NCBI RefSeq assembly: GCF_900116295.1
Contig: NZ_FPAF01000005.1
Location: 62,001 to 126,000, forward strand
Reading direction: 5' to 3'
DNA from: Bacillus sp. 103mf
GTDB taxonomy: Bacteria; Bacillota; Bacilli; Bacillales; Bacillaceae_G
Length of the DNA stretch: 64,000 nucleotides
Shown here: positions 43,020-51,407 of the stretch, in pieces
Position numbering within the stretch: the first letter of the stretch is position 1
Layout: the number at the start of each line of letters is the position of its first letter
The notes under the pieces: generated by a model
Seen by the model: the letters and a program-made list of their open reading frames with translations, nothing else
The model's database searches: none
What the model was told of the DNA's origin: nothing
Translations under genes and position numbers: made by a program

Positions 43020-43837
43020 TGAATTTTCAAAAAGTATTGGCATGGTTTGATCGACCGCTGTCCATCGATACTGTCGTTGCACAGCGGTATCAAATTCAAC
43101 GCATTCTTGGTATGGGAAGTTATGGTTTTACATATCTTGTTACTGACATGTTGTCTCATGAGAAAAAAGTATTAAAACAACTTCGAAAAAGTAAGCAGCG
43201 CTACGCATCAGGTAGGAAATCGTTTACATATGAGCAAGCGATTTTACAGCAGTTAGAACACCATGCGATTCCTAGTTTTTTTCATAGTTTTACATGGAGA
43301 AAAGAACCTTTTTTTATAATGGAAGAAATGCGCGGGAAGACATTTGAAGATTTTATTTTCAAATATGGAGAAATGTATACAGAGAAAGAAGTTTTTCTTA
43401 TTTTATATAAAGTACTTCATGTCGTTTCTTATTTTCATAGTCAAGGTATTGTGCATCGCGATTTGCGAATTCCTAATATTTTAATGAATGGTGATGAAAT
43501 ATCTATTATTGATTTTGGATTAGCTCGCTTTATTGGTGAAAATGATGAACGTGCTCAATCTTATAAAGGGGAACAAGCATCTATGCGTGAAATTCATTAT
43601 CGTAGTGATTTTTATGCACTAGGACATTTTGTTTTGTTTTTGTTGTATTCTAGTTATGAATCTGCAAAAGAAGAAAGACCTTGGTATGAAGAATTAACAT
43701 TATCAGCAAATAGCAGTGACGTAATTATGCGGATGTTACAAATGAAAGAGCCGTATTACGAAAATGTACAAGAACTAATAGAAGATGTGCGCTGTATAAT
43801 AGAAAGGATGGGAGATACATGTTCCAAAAGTTTTTAG
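43019..43837 (+). CDS. Serine/threonine protein kinase-like protein
   Basis: This 272-residue protein has a eukaryotic-type kinase core. The Gly loop is ILGMGSYGFTYLV, the phosphate-anchoring Lys is in KKVLKQL, the hinge is FFIMEEM, the catalytic loop is IVHRDLRIPNILM and the metal Asp is in IIDFGLA. No membrane segment or sensor domain follows. It is coupled to the His-rich peptide upstream and overlaps spo0M downstream by 19 bases, so those proteins are candidate substrates or partners. This is inference. Confidence 0.83.
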   Translation: MNFQKVLAWFDRPLSIDTVVAQRYQIQRILGMGSYGFTYLVTDMLSHEKKVLKQLRKSKQRYASGRKSFTYEQAILQQLEHHAIPSFFHSFTWRKEPFFIMEEMRGKTFEDFIFKYGEMYTEKEVFLILYKVLHVVSYFHSQGIVHRDLRIPNILMNGDEISIIDFGLARFIGENDERAQSYKGEQASMREIHYRSDFYALGHFVLFLLYSSYESAKEERPWYEELTLSANSSDVIMRMLQMKEPYYENVQELIEDVRCIIERMGDTCSKSF

Positions 43838-44577
43838 CAAGCGTTGGTATTGGCAGTGCAAAAGTTGATACTGTATTAACGCAAGAAGAATGGCTCATCG
43901 GAGAAGAAATTACAGGGGTTGTACATATTACTGGTGGATCAGTAGAACAAGAGATTGATAGCATTTATTTAACGTTATCTACGACATATATTCGTGAAGT
44001 GGATGATAAAAAAATGAGTTCAACATATGATTTAAAAAAGGTGCGCTTAACAACTCCTATAACGATCGGGATAAATGAAAAACGAGAAATTCCATTTTCT
44101 TTCCCAATGCCGATTGAAGCACCATTAACATTTGGAATGAAAACAGTTTGGGTACAGACTGGTCTAGATATTAAACGTAGCATTGATCCAAGTGATCGTG
44201 ATTACGTTCAAATACTTCCCAACTTATTGTTAAAAAGTGTATTAGATGCAGTCCAAAATCTTGGATTTCATCTTCGTCAAACGGAATGTGAAGAACTTCC
44301 ATACCGTTTGCGCGATCATGTACCATTCGCACAAGAGTTTGAGTTTGTTCCTGTATCCGGGCAATATTATGGAAAGCTCGATGAATTAGAACTGCTGATC
44401 ATCCCGCGTTCGTATGATAGTTTAGAAATTGTGATGGAAGTAGATCGGAAAGCAAGTGGAATTGCTGGACTATTATCTGAAGCTTTAGATATGGATGAAA
44501 AAGTTTTACGTTTTACAGTGAAGCGTGAAGATATTCCAACAATGCAGCAAAAAATTAACAATTATATTTCTGGGTAA
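43819..44577 (+). CDS. spo0M: Sporulation-control protein Spo0M (arrestin-like)
   Basis: This 252-residue protein starts MFQKFLASVGIGSAKVDTVL and continues GEEITGVVHITGG, typical of Spo0M, an arrestin-fold protein affecting sporulation and linked to the cytoskeleton in B. subtilis. The ATG lies inside the end of the kinase gene with GGATGGGAG upstream, so translation is coupled. A terminator follows. Confidence 0.9.
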   Translation: MFQKFLASVGIGSAKVDTVLTQEEWLIGEEITGVVHITGGSVEQEIDSIYLTLSTTYIREVDDKKMSSTYDLKKVRLTTPITIGINEKREIPFSFPMPIEAPLTFGMKTVWVQTGLDIKRSIDPSDRDYVQILPNLLLKSVLDAVQNLGFHLRQTECEELPYRLRDHVPFAQEFEFVPVSGQYYGKLDELELLIIPRSYDSLEIVMEVDRKASGIAGLLSEALDMDEKVLRFTVKREDIPTMQQKINNYISG

Positions 44578-44593
44578 TTCATGCATAAAAAAG

Positions 44594-44631
44594 AAATGGA
44601 GAGGGAAAATAAAACACCCGCTCCATTTTTG
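44594..44631 (+). terminator. Intrinsic terminator after spo0M
   Basis: AAATGGAG/CTCCATTT with inner GGG/CCC is followed by TTTTTG. It overlaps the longest possible reading of yodM, which argues for a yodM start downstream of it. Confidence 0.7.
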
Positions 44632-44649
44632 TATAGTGAGGTTATGCAG

Positions 44650-45303
44650 ATGAAGAGATATCGACATTTATATATGTTACTATTTGTTTTACTCATTGGT
44701 TTTGTCGTACTATCTTTTTCTTATCAAACATCTTTCATTGATCAATTTGATCATGTAGTAAGTAATTATATACAAAGCTTTCGTAACGAATATTTTACCG
44801 CTTATTTTGTATGGATGTCTTATATTGGATCAAAAAAGGTATATTTTCCTGTATTGTTTATCCTGTTTATGTATTTCTTGATTCGAAGACGATACATGAC
44901 AGCCATTTTGTTAATGATAAATTTTTATGGTTCGCGCCATATGAACTATATGTTAAAGCTATGGTATGAACGACCAAGACCTGATATATCACAACTTGTT
45001 ACGGCGACAGGTTACAGCTTTCCGAGCGGACATGCGATGAATGCTGTTACATTTCTTGGGTTTATTGCATACATTACAATTACCGAACATCGCCTACAAT
45101 TGCATCAAAAAGTATTGCTTATTGTTATTGCCTGCTTTTTTATCTTTTCCATTTCTATTAGTCGTATATATTTAGGGGTACATTATCCGTCTGATATTTT
45201 AGCGGGCTGGGCTGCTGGAGGAAGTTGGCTTGTTTTATGTATCATGTTTCATCAAACATTTATCCCGCAAGTAGCCGACAATAAATCTTCTGTATCAAGT
45301 TAA
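44650..45303 (+). CDS. yodM: PAP2-family membrane phosphatase, YodM
   Basis: This protein has about 217 residues and six hydrophobic segments. The phosphatase motifs are present: KLWYERPRP (motif 1), YSFPSGHAMNA (motif 2, catalytic His) and SRIYLGVHYPSDILAGW (motif 3). It probably dephosphorylates a lipid phosphate such as undecaprenyl pyrophosphate or phosphatidylglycerol phosphate. ATG 44650 has GAGG 8 bases upstream; the frame extends to 44581, but that part overlaps a terminator. Confidence 0.87.
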   Translation: MKRYRHLYMLLFVLLIGFVVLSFSYQTSFIDQFDHVVSNYIQSFRNEYFTAYFVWMSYIGSKKVYFPVLFILFMYFLIRRRYMTAILLMINFYGSRHMNYMLKLWYERPRPDISQLVTATGYSFPSGHAMNAVTFLGFIAYITITEHRLQLHQKVLLIVIACFFIFSISISRIYLGVHYPSDILAGWAAGGSWLVLCIMFHQTFIPQVADNKSSVSS

Positions 45304-45348
45304 TCAATGATTCGTTATGGGTTAATTTCAATCCATTTTATTTTACAT

Positions 45349-45381
45349 AAAAAGAGCCTATGTGAGCATAGGTTCTTTTTG
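45349..45381. terminator. Bidirectional terminator
   Basis: AAAAAGAGCCTATG/CATAGGTTCTTTTT with a TGAG loop lies between convergent yodM and the CDF gene and includes the CDF stop. Confidence 0.85.
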
Positions 45382-46239
45382 CATAGGTTCCACATGAATA
45401 TGTGTGTACCAAATATTGTGTTTTTGTTGCAGCTTTTCTTCAATTTCATCAGTAATACGATGACTTTCACTTACGTCCATGTGTGCGTCTACTTCGATAG
45501 TAATATCAACATACGTTTGATTTCCATACATGCGTGCTCGTATGTCCACAATGTGTTCAACGCCTGCAATGGTTTTTACTGTTTCGGCATATTTCTTCAT
45601 TTTGTCTGGATCAATGCCATCTGTTAACAGATGTGACGCTTCTTTGAAAATATCCCAAGCTGTTTTACAAATAATGATGCCGACGATAAGTGCTGCAATT
45701 GGATCAAGAAGAGGCATTTGAAATTGTGAACCGAAAATACCAATAACTGTCCCTACACTCACGAGAACATCAGATAAATTGTCTTTTGCAGCCGCTTCTA
45801 GTGCCTTACTTTTTGTTTCTTTTGCAATTTTACGATTATATACGTATACGGTATACATAATAGCAGCGCAAAACAAAGCAACCCAGGCTGCTATTAAATT
45901 AGGGGTCGTCTGTTCCTCCTTGAAAAAGGATTGAACAGCATTCACGATAACTTCGAATCCGACAGTCATCATAATAAAGGATGCGACGAGTGAAGCGATT
46001 TGTTCCGCGCGTAAGTGACCATATGGGTGATCCGGATCGCGAGGTTTTCGGGAAATTTTCAATCCAATTAATACAGCTAGTGATGCGCCGATATCGGTTA
46101 AATTGTTAAGACCATCTGCACGCAGTGCGCTAGAAACAGCTATGTAACTTATTGTAATTTTAACAGTTGATAAAAATATATAAGCAACAATGCTTAGTAT
46201 TGCCCCTTTATCAGCAGCTTTGTTAGAAAGTGGCTCCAT
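45358..46239 (-). CDS. Cation diffusion facilitator family transporter
   Basis: The protein has about 293 residues. Six hydrophobic segments precede a cytoplasmic C-terminal domain. The LRADGLNNLTDIGASLAVL segment and AAAKDNLSDVLVSVG contain the paired Asp/Asn metal sites of CDF transporters (HxxxD or DxxxD types). The Asp-rich form resembles manganese exporters such as MneS, but specificity is uncertain. ATG 46239 has better spacing from AAGGTGA than ATG 46248. Confidence 0.87.
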   Translation of the reverse strand: MEPLSNKAADKGAILSIVAYIFLSTVKITISYIAVSSALRADGLNNLTDIGASLAVLIGLKISRKPRDPDHPYGHLRAEQIASLVASFIMMTVGFEVIVNAVQSFFKEEQTTPNLIAAWVALFCAAIMYTVYVYNRKIAKETKSKALEAAAKDNLSDVLVSVGTVIGIFGSQFQMPLLDPIAALIVGIIICKTAWDIFKEASHLLTDGIDPDKMKKYAETVKTIAGVEHIVDIRARMYGNQTYVDITIEVDAHMDVSESHRITDEIEEKLQQKHNIWYTHIHVEPMQKEPMLT

Positions 46240-46380
46240 ACTATTCATTCACCTTTCTCTCAAAGATTCTCTATGTATAAGCGTATCAAACGAAAGTCGT
46301 GTGGGTCTATACAAACATTGTTGTGTACTTTTAGCATTTTAAGAAAGGGAGAACATTGTTTCGTAAGGGCAAAAAATACA

Positions 46381-46415
46381 AAAAGCACTTAGATATGCTT
46401 CTAAGCGCTTTTTTG
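46381..46415 (-). terminator. Intrinsic terminator of the thioredoxin-like gene
   Basis: AAAAGC-CTTAGA pairs with TCTAAG-GCTTTT, with a T run on the minus strand. Confidence 0.8.
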
Positions 46416-46428
46416 TAAGTTGTTTATA

Positions 46429-46743
46429 TTAATATACTTCTAAGAACTCAGTAACTTGCTCTTCTGTCTTTGCATTCGCACTATGTAGATGGCCCAGTTT
46501 TTCACCGTTTTGATACACTAATAAACTTGGAATTCCCATTACTTGATATTCTTCAGCAATGCTTGGAAACTCATCTTTATTAATGGAATACCACTCAAAT
46601 TTATTGAACTCTTCCATTACATCACCGATAAAATTGTCCATACGTACACAATCTGGGCACCATGTTGTGAAAAATTTAATTACTACTGGATTTTCTTTTG
46701 CGATAAGCTCGCGGAATTCTTTTTCAGATTTGATTTCTTTCAT
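46429..46743 (-). CDS. Thioredoxin-family protein, YdbP-like
   Basis: This 104-residue cytoplasmic thioredoxin fold has the active site FTTWCPDCVRM (CPDC instead of CGPC), a cis-Pro in MGIPSLLVY and the ending HLHSANAKTEEQVTEFL, all as in B. subtilis YdbP. It is a thiol-disulfide oxidoreductase with unknown partners. ATG 46743 follows AAAGGAG. Confidence 0.87.
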   Translation of the reverse strand: MKEIKSEKEFRELIAKENPVVIKFFTTWCPDCVRMDNFIGDVMEEFNKFEWYSINKDEFPSIAEEYQVMGIPSLLVYQNGEKLGHLHSANAKTEEQVTEFLEVY

Positions 46744-47090
46744 GTTTTTAACTCCTTTCAATGTCAGACGAATTTTTAAATTTTTAGGTGGTGATTTCGT
46801 AAAAAGACAAAACGTCTAACGAACGTCTTTTTTCGAATCATTCGCTTACAAGTTGATCCACCGCTGTTTCTCGAAGAGCTAATACAACAGGAGAACAGGC
46901 GTACGATTTGATACCTATTCTATTATGTACTAGTCATTCGCTTATAATTTTCGGATGAATACCTTGTCCTTACATGAAAGTAGCAAAGGTATGCCAAAGA
47001 TCACGAAAGCGAATATTAGGAACCTCACTTTTCTTTATAAGCTTTTTCCATAGATGTGTCAAACTTTTGGAATTGCAAGGAAGTCACAAA
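46744..47090. other. Intergenic region with a decayed fragment
   Basis: AAAAAGAC...GTCTTTTTT at about 46800-46832 is hairpin-like. On the minus strand a protein-like run (GIKSYACSPVVLALRETAVD) reads at about 46845-46915 and ends in a TGA, preceded by other fragments with stops. It looks like the tail of a decayed gene that I cannot identify. Confidence 0.35.
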
Positions 47091-47121
47091 AGAAACCGGC
47101 TCCTTTATGGAGTCGGTTTTA
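47091..47121 (-). terminator. Terminator of the sunset-domain gene
   Basis: ACCGGCTCC/GGAGTCGGT is a 9-bp stem with one G-T pair. The minus strand continues TTTCTTTTG. Confidence 0.75.
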
Positions 47122-47124
47122 TTA

Positions 47125-47631
47125 CTATTTTTTTGATTTTCTATACCCTGCAGCTTGTGCGTCTGCTTCTGAGCAAAACATTTCTTCTGCATTGGTTTTA
47201 TCATAAAATTGCTGTCCGGGCATATGATAAATTTTTTCACCTTTACTGTTTTTGTTTCCTTTAATACTACAAGATCCGCTCTGTGAAGATTTAGGTTCTG
47301 GTTTAGATTGAGAAGTTGTACTTTGTGTTTGTTTTTGTTCAGATTTAGCCTGTTGCTCTTGTTGTTTTTTCTGTTCTTCTTGTTTTTTCAATTCCTGTTG
47401 CTTCTTTTGTTCTTCTTCTTGTTGTTTTTTCAATTCTTCTTGTTTTCGTCCGTCATCTTGTTTAGCAATTGTAGTTTCTTTTACTTTTTCTTTGCTATCA
47501 TCCTTGGAGCCGTTGGAACAAGAACCTATTAAAATTAATAATAGAATAATAATACCAAGGCATCCGAAACAGCCACAGCCAAAATGCTTTTTCTTTTCTT
47601 GTTGCTGCTTATTTCTTTCTTCTGTTGCCAT
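47125..47631 (-). CDS. Membrane-anchored sunset-domain protein
   Basis: This 168-residue protein begins with a hydrophilic start and a Cys-rich lead (FGCGCFGC) into one membrane segment (LGIIILLLILIGSC). A Lys/Glu/Gln coiled-coil-like repeat follows (about 65-110), then a Ser/Gln linker. The C-terminus (CSIKGNKNSKGEKIYHMPGQ, then YDKTNAEEMFCSEADAQAAG) matches the sunset domain, often found beside extracellular nucleases. The domain probably lies outside the membrane. ATG 47631 follows AGGAGG. Confidence 0.8.
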   Translation of the reverse strand: MATEERNKQQQEKKKHFGCGCFGCLGIIILLLILIGSCSNGSKDDSKEKVKETTIAKQDDGRKQEELKKQQEEEQKKQQELKKQEEQKKQQEQQAKSEQKQTQSTTSQSKPEPKSSQSGSCSIKGNKNSKGEKIYHMPGQQFYDKTNAEEMFCSEADAQAAGYRKSKK

Positions 47632-47756
47632 AATTAGCCTCCTATGTATCAGAATTTCAATGTTTAGTATAACAAATTTCAAATAGTAATTTTACATAAA
47701 TTTTTACTTGATGAATTATAAAGTAAGATTTTTGTATATTTACGTTTTAGAATGAT

Positions 47757-47978
47757 AAAACCCAGCTCTTTTTTGGCTGGGTGATTTTTTTATATACCAA
47801 ATAAAGTAGTTCTTATATCTTTTTAACGTATATAATTTTCTTCTTAACTTTTATGTAATGTATGAAACAAAGTTGTGAGAACTTTCGATTAGAGATACTA
47901 TCATATTGTAAAAGGTGGCTTTGCTATATAGCGGAGTCTTTTTGATAAAAAAAAGACACTACATGAGTGTCTTTTAAT
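47757..47978 (+). ncRNA. Cluster of three terminator-like hairpins without a gene (possible small RNAs)
   Basis: AACCCAGC/GGCTGGG with a T run (47757-47792), a GGCTTTGCTA/TAGCGGAGTC hairpin with TTTTT (about 47916-47945) and AAAAGACACT/AGTGTCTTTT (47948-47978) follow one another. No plus-strand gene precedes them. One or more short untranslated transcripts could end here; no clear promoter is visible. Confidence 0.3.
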
Positions 47979-48152
47979 TGAAAGAAAATTCTTTCTATTA
48001 TATAATTGATTAGGGGAAAGGTAATGTTAAAGTGTTATTTTTAATGTTATCTTATTATTTAATAGGCCATGGAATCAAATCAATTGATTTTTTGGCTTTT
48101 TTTATTAGGATAAACAGATTTTTTATTTTTCATATTATATGTTACTTTTTAT

Positions 48153-48503
48153 TTAACAGCGAATGACAGTGCCGGAATAACAAGTTATAAAATAGTCTCC
48201 AGTGTCTATAATGGTTACTGCGGAAATAAATCCTTTAAACCCTTCTGAAGAGTAATAGATTTCTTTAGGGAGATTTTCAGCAGATTGGTACTTTCTTTTT
48301 TCATACTTTACATGATGGTGCTTAATTGTTTTTGGTTCAGGTATAATGGATTGTTTGTTTATGGCAGTGGAAGTATTTACATTCAAAGAATCTTGAGAAG
48401 TGACATCTAATCCTGCTGCGTTTACACTCTCCGTTTGTGAAAAAGCACCAATGCCACAAAATCCGATAAATGTTGCTAAAGTAACCTTTGCGAAATTTTT
48501 CAT
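48153..48503 (-). CDS. Secreted small protein of unknown function
   Basis: This 116-residue protein has a typical Sec signal peptide (MKNFAKVTLATFIGFCGIGA up to about NAAG, residue 31). The mature part is polar, rich in Lys/His in the middle (IKHHHVKYEKRKY), with two Cys near the end that could form a disulfide. I do not recognise the family. AAAAGGAG precedes the ATG. Confidence 0.65.
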   Translation of the reverse strand: MKNFAKVTLATFIGFCGIGAFSQTESVNAAGLDVTSQDSLNVNTSTAINKQSIIPEPKTIKHHHVKYEKRKYQSAENLPKEIYYSSEGFKGFISAVTIIDTGDYFITCYSGTVIRC

Positions 48504-48834
48504 TTTCTTTTTTCTCCTTTTCTAATTTTTTGTAAGATTGTTCTTACACCTAACAGTCTATATGGAGTGTATATGGACTGTAAATATATATGAAAAGACA
48601 AAATTTGAGCAAAATCTCCATTTTTCTCGAATTTTGTATAATAAATCGTTGTTTGGAAATTTGTCAAAAATTGAAAGCTTTTCCTATGCGAAAAGGAGAA
48701 CTATTTATGCAGAAAAAGAATAAATATTCATTGTTCAAATATTTGAATAAAATGTGAACAATTTTTAATCAGTTAGATTGGTCGATAGGCCTAGAATCTT
48801 GTTGCATTCATTTAGGGGACTACGATTCTATTGA
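48504..48834. other. Gene-free AT-rich region with a palindrome
   Basis: ATTGTTCA (48730-48737) and TGAACAAT (48755-48762) form an inverted repeat around a second palindrome TTCAAATATTTGAA, followed by TTTTT. It could be a terminator or an operator. Nothing else is seen. Confidence 0.35.
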
Positions 48835-49066
48835 ATGGAATGTAGATGTATTGAAAAAAATAAAGAAGTATTATCTGGTTATGGCGTTTGGATAGAGTGT
48901 CTAAATGACGGAAGCCAACGCATTATAGCTGAAGATTTCAATTCAAAAACATGGTGTGATGAGACTTATTTAAAAGTATTGTATCTGCAATACGTAATAT
49001 ACATCAAGATAAATACCGTGAAAAACAATCTAAAGCGAAAGTAAGACGGTGTTTTTGATAAAAAAT
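48835..49066 (+). pseudogene. Frameshifted small hypothetical gene
   Basis: A frame from 48835 reads GYGVWIECLNDGSQRIIAED and on to about KVL near 48985. The protein-like sequence then continues in another frame (SAIRNIHQDKYREKQSKAKV) to a TGA near 49065. The original is probably one 75-80 residue protein with a single-base change. No ribosome site is clear. Family unknown. Confidence 0.35.
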
Positions 49067-49196
49067 CTCATAGCCTACAAACAAAAAGAATGATATTCTT
49101 TCTATATAATTTTGTGAAAATTCCCTTTTGATTTTCGAGATATGTATCTAAATCTCTTCAAAGCAAGGGGAAAAACTAGAGTGGAGGCATAAGGAA

Positions 49197-50012
49197 ATGA
49201 TTCAGTATAAAGATCATTACATAACTATCTTTCAAAGTGCTATGTATCAAACAAACTCAGTTGTTGTAGAAACTGATGAATTGGTATTAGTAATAGATCC
49301 GACTTGGCTACCAAATGAAGTGAATGAAATTCAGAATTATGTTTATAAAAATAAAAAAGATAAAGACGTATACTTACTTTTTACACATTCTGATTTTGAT
49401 CATATTTTAGGTTATGGTGCATTTTTGTATGCTAAAGTAATTGCAAGTAAAAAATTAAAAGATTGCCCGAATAAGCAATCAATTATCGATAGTATTCGAG
49501 ATTTTGATGATTCATATTACTTAACAAGAGAGTATGAAATAAAGTTTCCAAATGTAGATATTTCTATTAGTAAGAAATATGAGGAATTAGAAATAGGTGA
49601 TATGAAATTTCATTTTTATCAAGCTCCAGGTCATACTGAAGATGGCATTATTACAGTTCTCGAGCCTCTCGGTATCGTAATAGCTGGTGACTACTTATCA
49701 AATATAGAGTTTCCTTATATTTATCATAACAGTGATGACTATTTATCAACTTTACAAAAATTAGAATCTATAATAGACAAACATGATATTAGCCTCCTAA
49801 TACCAGGACATGGAGGGTTTACAAAAGATCAAGCAGAGATGAAAAAGAGAATATCCGAGTCAGTTCATTATATTTTACAAACGAAACAGTTACTTTTAGA
49901 AGATAAACAAGAAGAAACATATGATCTCATAAAAAAATATAGTTATCCAAAAGCAATGAAAAAATTTCATAATTATAACCTTACCTTGTTAAAAAAAGAA
50001 CGGAACGTATAA
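49197..50012 (+). CDS. Metallo-beta-lactamase fold hydrolase
   Basis: This 271-residue protein has the MBL signature variant LFTHSDFDHILGYG, where HxDFDH replaces HxHxDH. Metal His lies in QAPGHTEDGI, Asp in VIAGDYLSN and His in LIPGHGG. The C-terminal 60 residues are helical. With the first His of the motif changed to Ser-Asp, metal binding may use a subset of ligands. Substrate is unknown. A GGCATAAGGAA site precedes the ATG. Confidence 0.8.
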   Translation: MIQYKDHYITIFQSAMYQTNSVVVETDELVLVIDPTWLPNEVNEIQNYVYKNKKDKDVYLLFTHSDFDHILGYGAFLYAKVIASKKLKDCPNKQSIIDSIRDFDDSYYLTREYEIKFPNVDISISKKYEELEIGDMKFHFYQAPGHTEDGIITVLEPLGIVIAGDYLSNIEFPYIYHNSDDYLSTLQKLESIIDKHDISLLIPGHGGFTKDQAEMKKRISESVHYILQTKQLLLEDKQEETYDLIKKYSYPKAMKKFHNYNLTLLKKERNV

Positions 50013-50027
50013 AGGCATTTTTTCGTT

Positions 50028-50426
50028 CTAAGCTATATAAAAAGAAACCCATGAGTTATCAAGGGTATTATTTGAGTGGGGTGTTATATTAATATTCCCA
50101 ATGGGGAAATGGAATTTGATGTTGTTGGTAATAATAAGGTGAATGCTCGGCGTGCATTTGGTTTTGATTAGGTATATATGCTGCAATGCATTTCGATTTT
50201 GACTTGGGTTACAACCTTTAGGAGGACCGATTACAGTAGTAGATTGAATAGGAGATACTGTTTGTTTCCATTGTTGTTCATCGAGACAATAAGTATGGGC
50301 CATAATATTTGCGGGTGTTAATCTTAAAATGTCCGATCCAAAAGTAACTTCTGGAGTAGGAGCATTAAAAATGGCTAAATAAGTGGAACTTTTGAATGAG
50401 TATAAATCAGTCTCGGGCCTCATGCA
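50028..50426 (-). CDS. Doubtful hypothetical protein
   Basis: A minus-strand frame of about 132 residues (MRPETDLYSFKSSTYLAIFN..., later TVIGPPKGCNPSQNRNALQH) is open but has no ribosome site, and upstream Met codons at 50474 or 50426 are equally unsupported. The composition is protein-like, so it may be a decayed or weakly expressed gene. No family is recognised. Confidence 0.3.
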   Translation of the reverse strand, partial: CMRPETDLYSFKSSTYLAIFNAPTPEVTFGSDILRLTPANIMAHTYCLDEQQWKQTVSPIQSTTVIGPPKGCNPSQNRNALQHIYLIKTKCTPSIHLIITNNIKFHFPIGNINITPHSNNTLDNSWVSFYIA

Positions 50427-50496
50427 CATAGCATTAGTTATTATATAAAATATTACATAACAAAGAAAAAACATAGAAAAAAGGAGTGATTTTTAA

Positions 50497-50805
50497 ATGG
50501 AGCATAAAGGACTGAAAATATTTATTCATGCTAGTACTTGGTTTGCACCTGTATTAGTTCCTTTTATTATATTTCTTGTGAGTTCAGATCGAGAAATTAA
50601 AAATTTATCATTACAAGCAGTCATATTTCACTTTGTCATCGGCGTATTAATTGGTATTTCGGCATTTTTCTCTTGGGTATTAATTGGAATTCCATTTTTA
50701 ATTATTTTTGGACTAATGGCTTTAATTACTCCAATTATTGGTATTGTTCGTGCATTGAATGATCGATCTTTTCAATATCCGATTGTTGGATCATGGCTGA
50801 AATAA
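50497..50805 (+). CDS. DUF4870 membrane protein
   Basis: This 102-residue protein has three hydrophobic segments (ASTWFAPVLVPFIIFLVS, VIFHFVIGVLIGISAFFSW, FLIIFGLMALITPIIGIVRA), a polar DREIKNLSLQA loop and the family-like end ALNDRSFQYPIVG. DUF4870 proteins are small membrane proteins of unknown role. AAAGGAGTG precedes the ATG; a hairpin terminator follows. Confidence 0.82.
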   Translation: MEHKGLKIFIHASTWFAPVLVPFIIFLVSSDREIKNLSLQAVIFHFVIGVLIGISAFFSWVLIGIPFLIIFGLMALITPIIGIVRALNDRSFQYPIVGSWLK

Positions 50806-50830
50806 ACTATATGAATATAAAATGTATGAA

Positions 50831-50860
50831 AGGGATAGCGTATTGCTATTCTTTTTTTAT
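50831..50860 (+). terminator. Intrinsic terminator
   Basis: GGATAGC/GCTATTC with one G-T pair is followed by a T run. Confidence 0.65.
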
Positions 50861-51407
50861 TAGAAATAAATTGTTTATATATCCAAAGATAGCGAAAATA
50901 AAATAAATTGTAATCTTCTAAAAAGTCTGATATATTTGAATGGAAAATAAAATGAGTGTAAAACGGGTGAAGATAAAGTGTTTGTTCTATCTTCTTAATA
51001 CAGGGATCGATTAGACAAAATATTGTCTCGTAACTGTGTTTAAGAGTGATGTGATTCTTGTTTGTTTTACATATCAAAGTCTGCGTGGAGAGGAGGTGCA
51101 AATTTACGAAGATAAGTGTCTCTTTGTATAGTAACAGCTTCTTTGAAAGTTATTTTTTATTGTCGTAAATCATTAATAAATATGAAGCTTATGAGAGATT
51201 CTTTGTTTGGAACATTTGCTTATTTTCTCAATCCTTTCAAAAGTACCATTATGAACAATCTAAACATAGAAAAACCTTGTACGCTACTAACCTCATATTC
51301 TTTGAGAGCAGTTAAAATAGAGAATCGTGAGGAAAATATATTTGTGCAATCTTGGAAAGGCTTACAGAAGTGTAAACGAAGATCTATTTGGATTGGAGGA
51401 AAACAAA
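50861..51407. other. Long leader region upstream of the methylcitrate operon
   Basis: About 550 bases without a supported gene. A strong orphan ribosome site (GAGAGGAGGTG, 51083-51093) has no good frame after it. No -24/-12 element or cre site is seen, so the operon promoter is not identified. Confidence 0.35.

Noticed and set aside
47308-47532. Phe/Leu-rich plus-strand frame
   Set aside because: It is the antisense of the Lys/Glu/Gln repeat of the sunset-domain gene.
48538-48723. 61-residue frame in the AT-rich region
   Set aside because: No ribosome site and a composition expected by chance.
48730-48770. Riboswitch or ordinary terminator at the nested palindrome
   Set aside because: There is no gene directly upstream on the plus strand and no recognisable aptamer; it is left as an unassigned palindrome.
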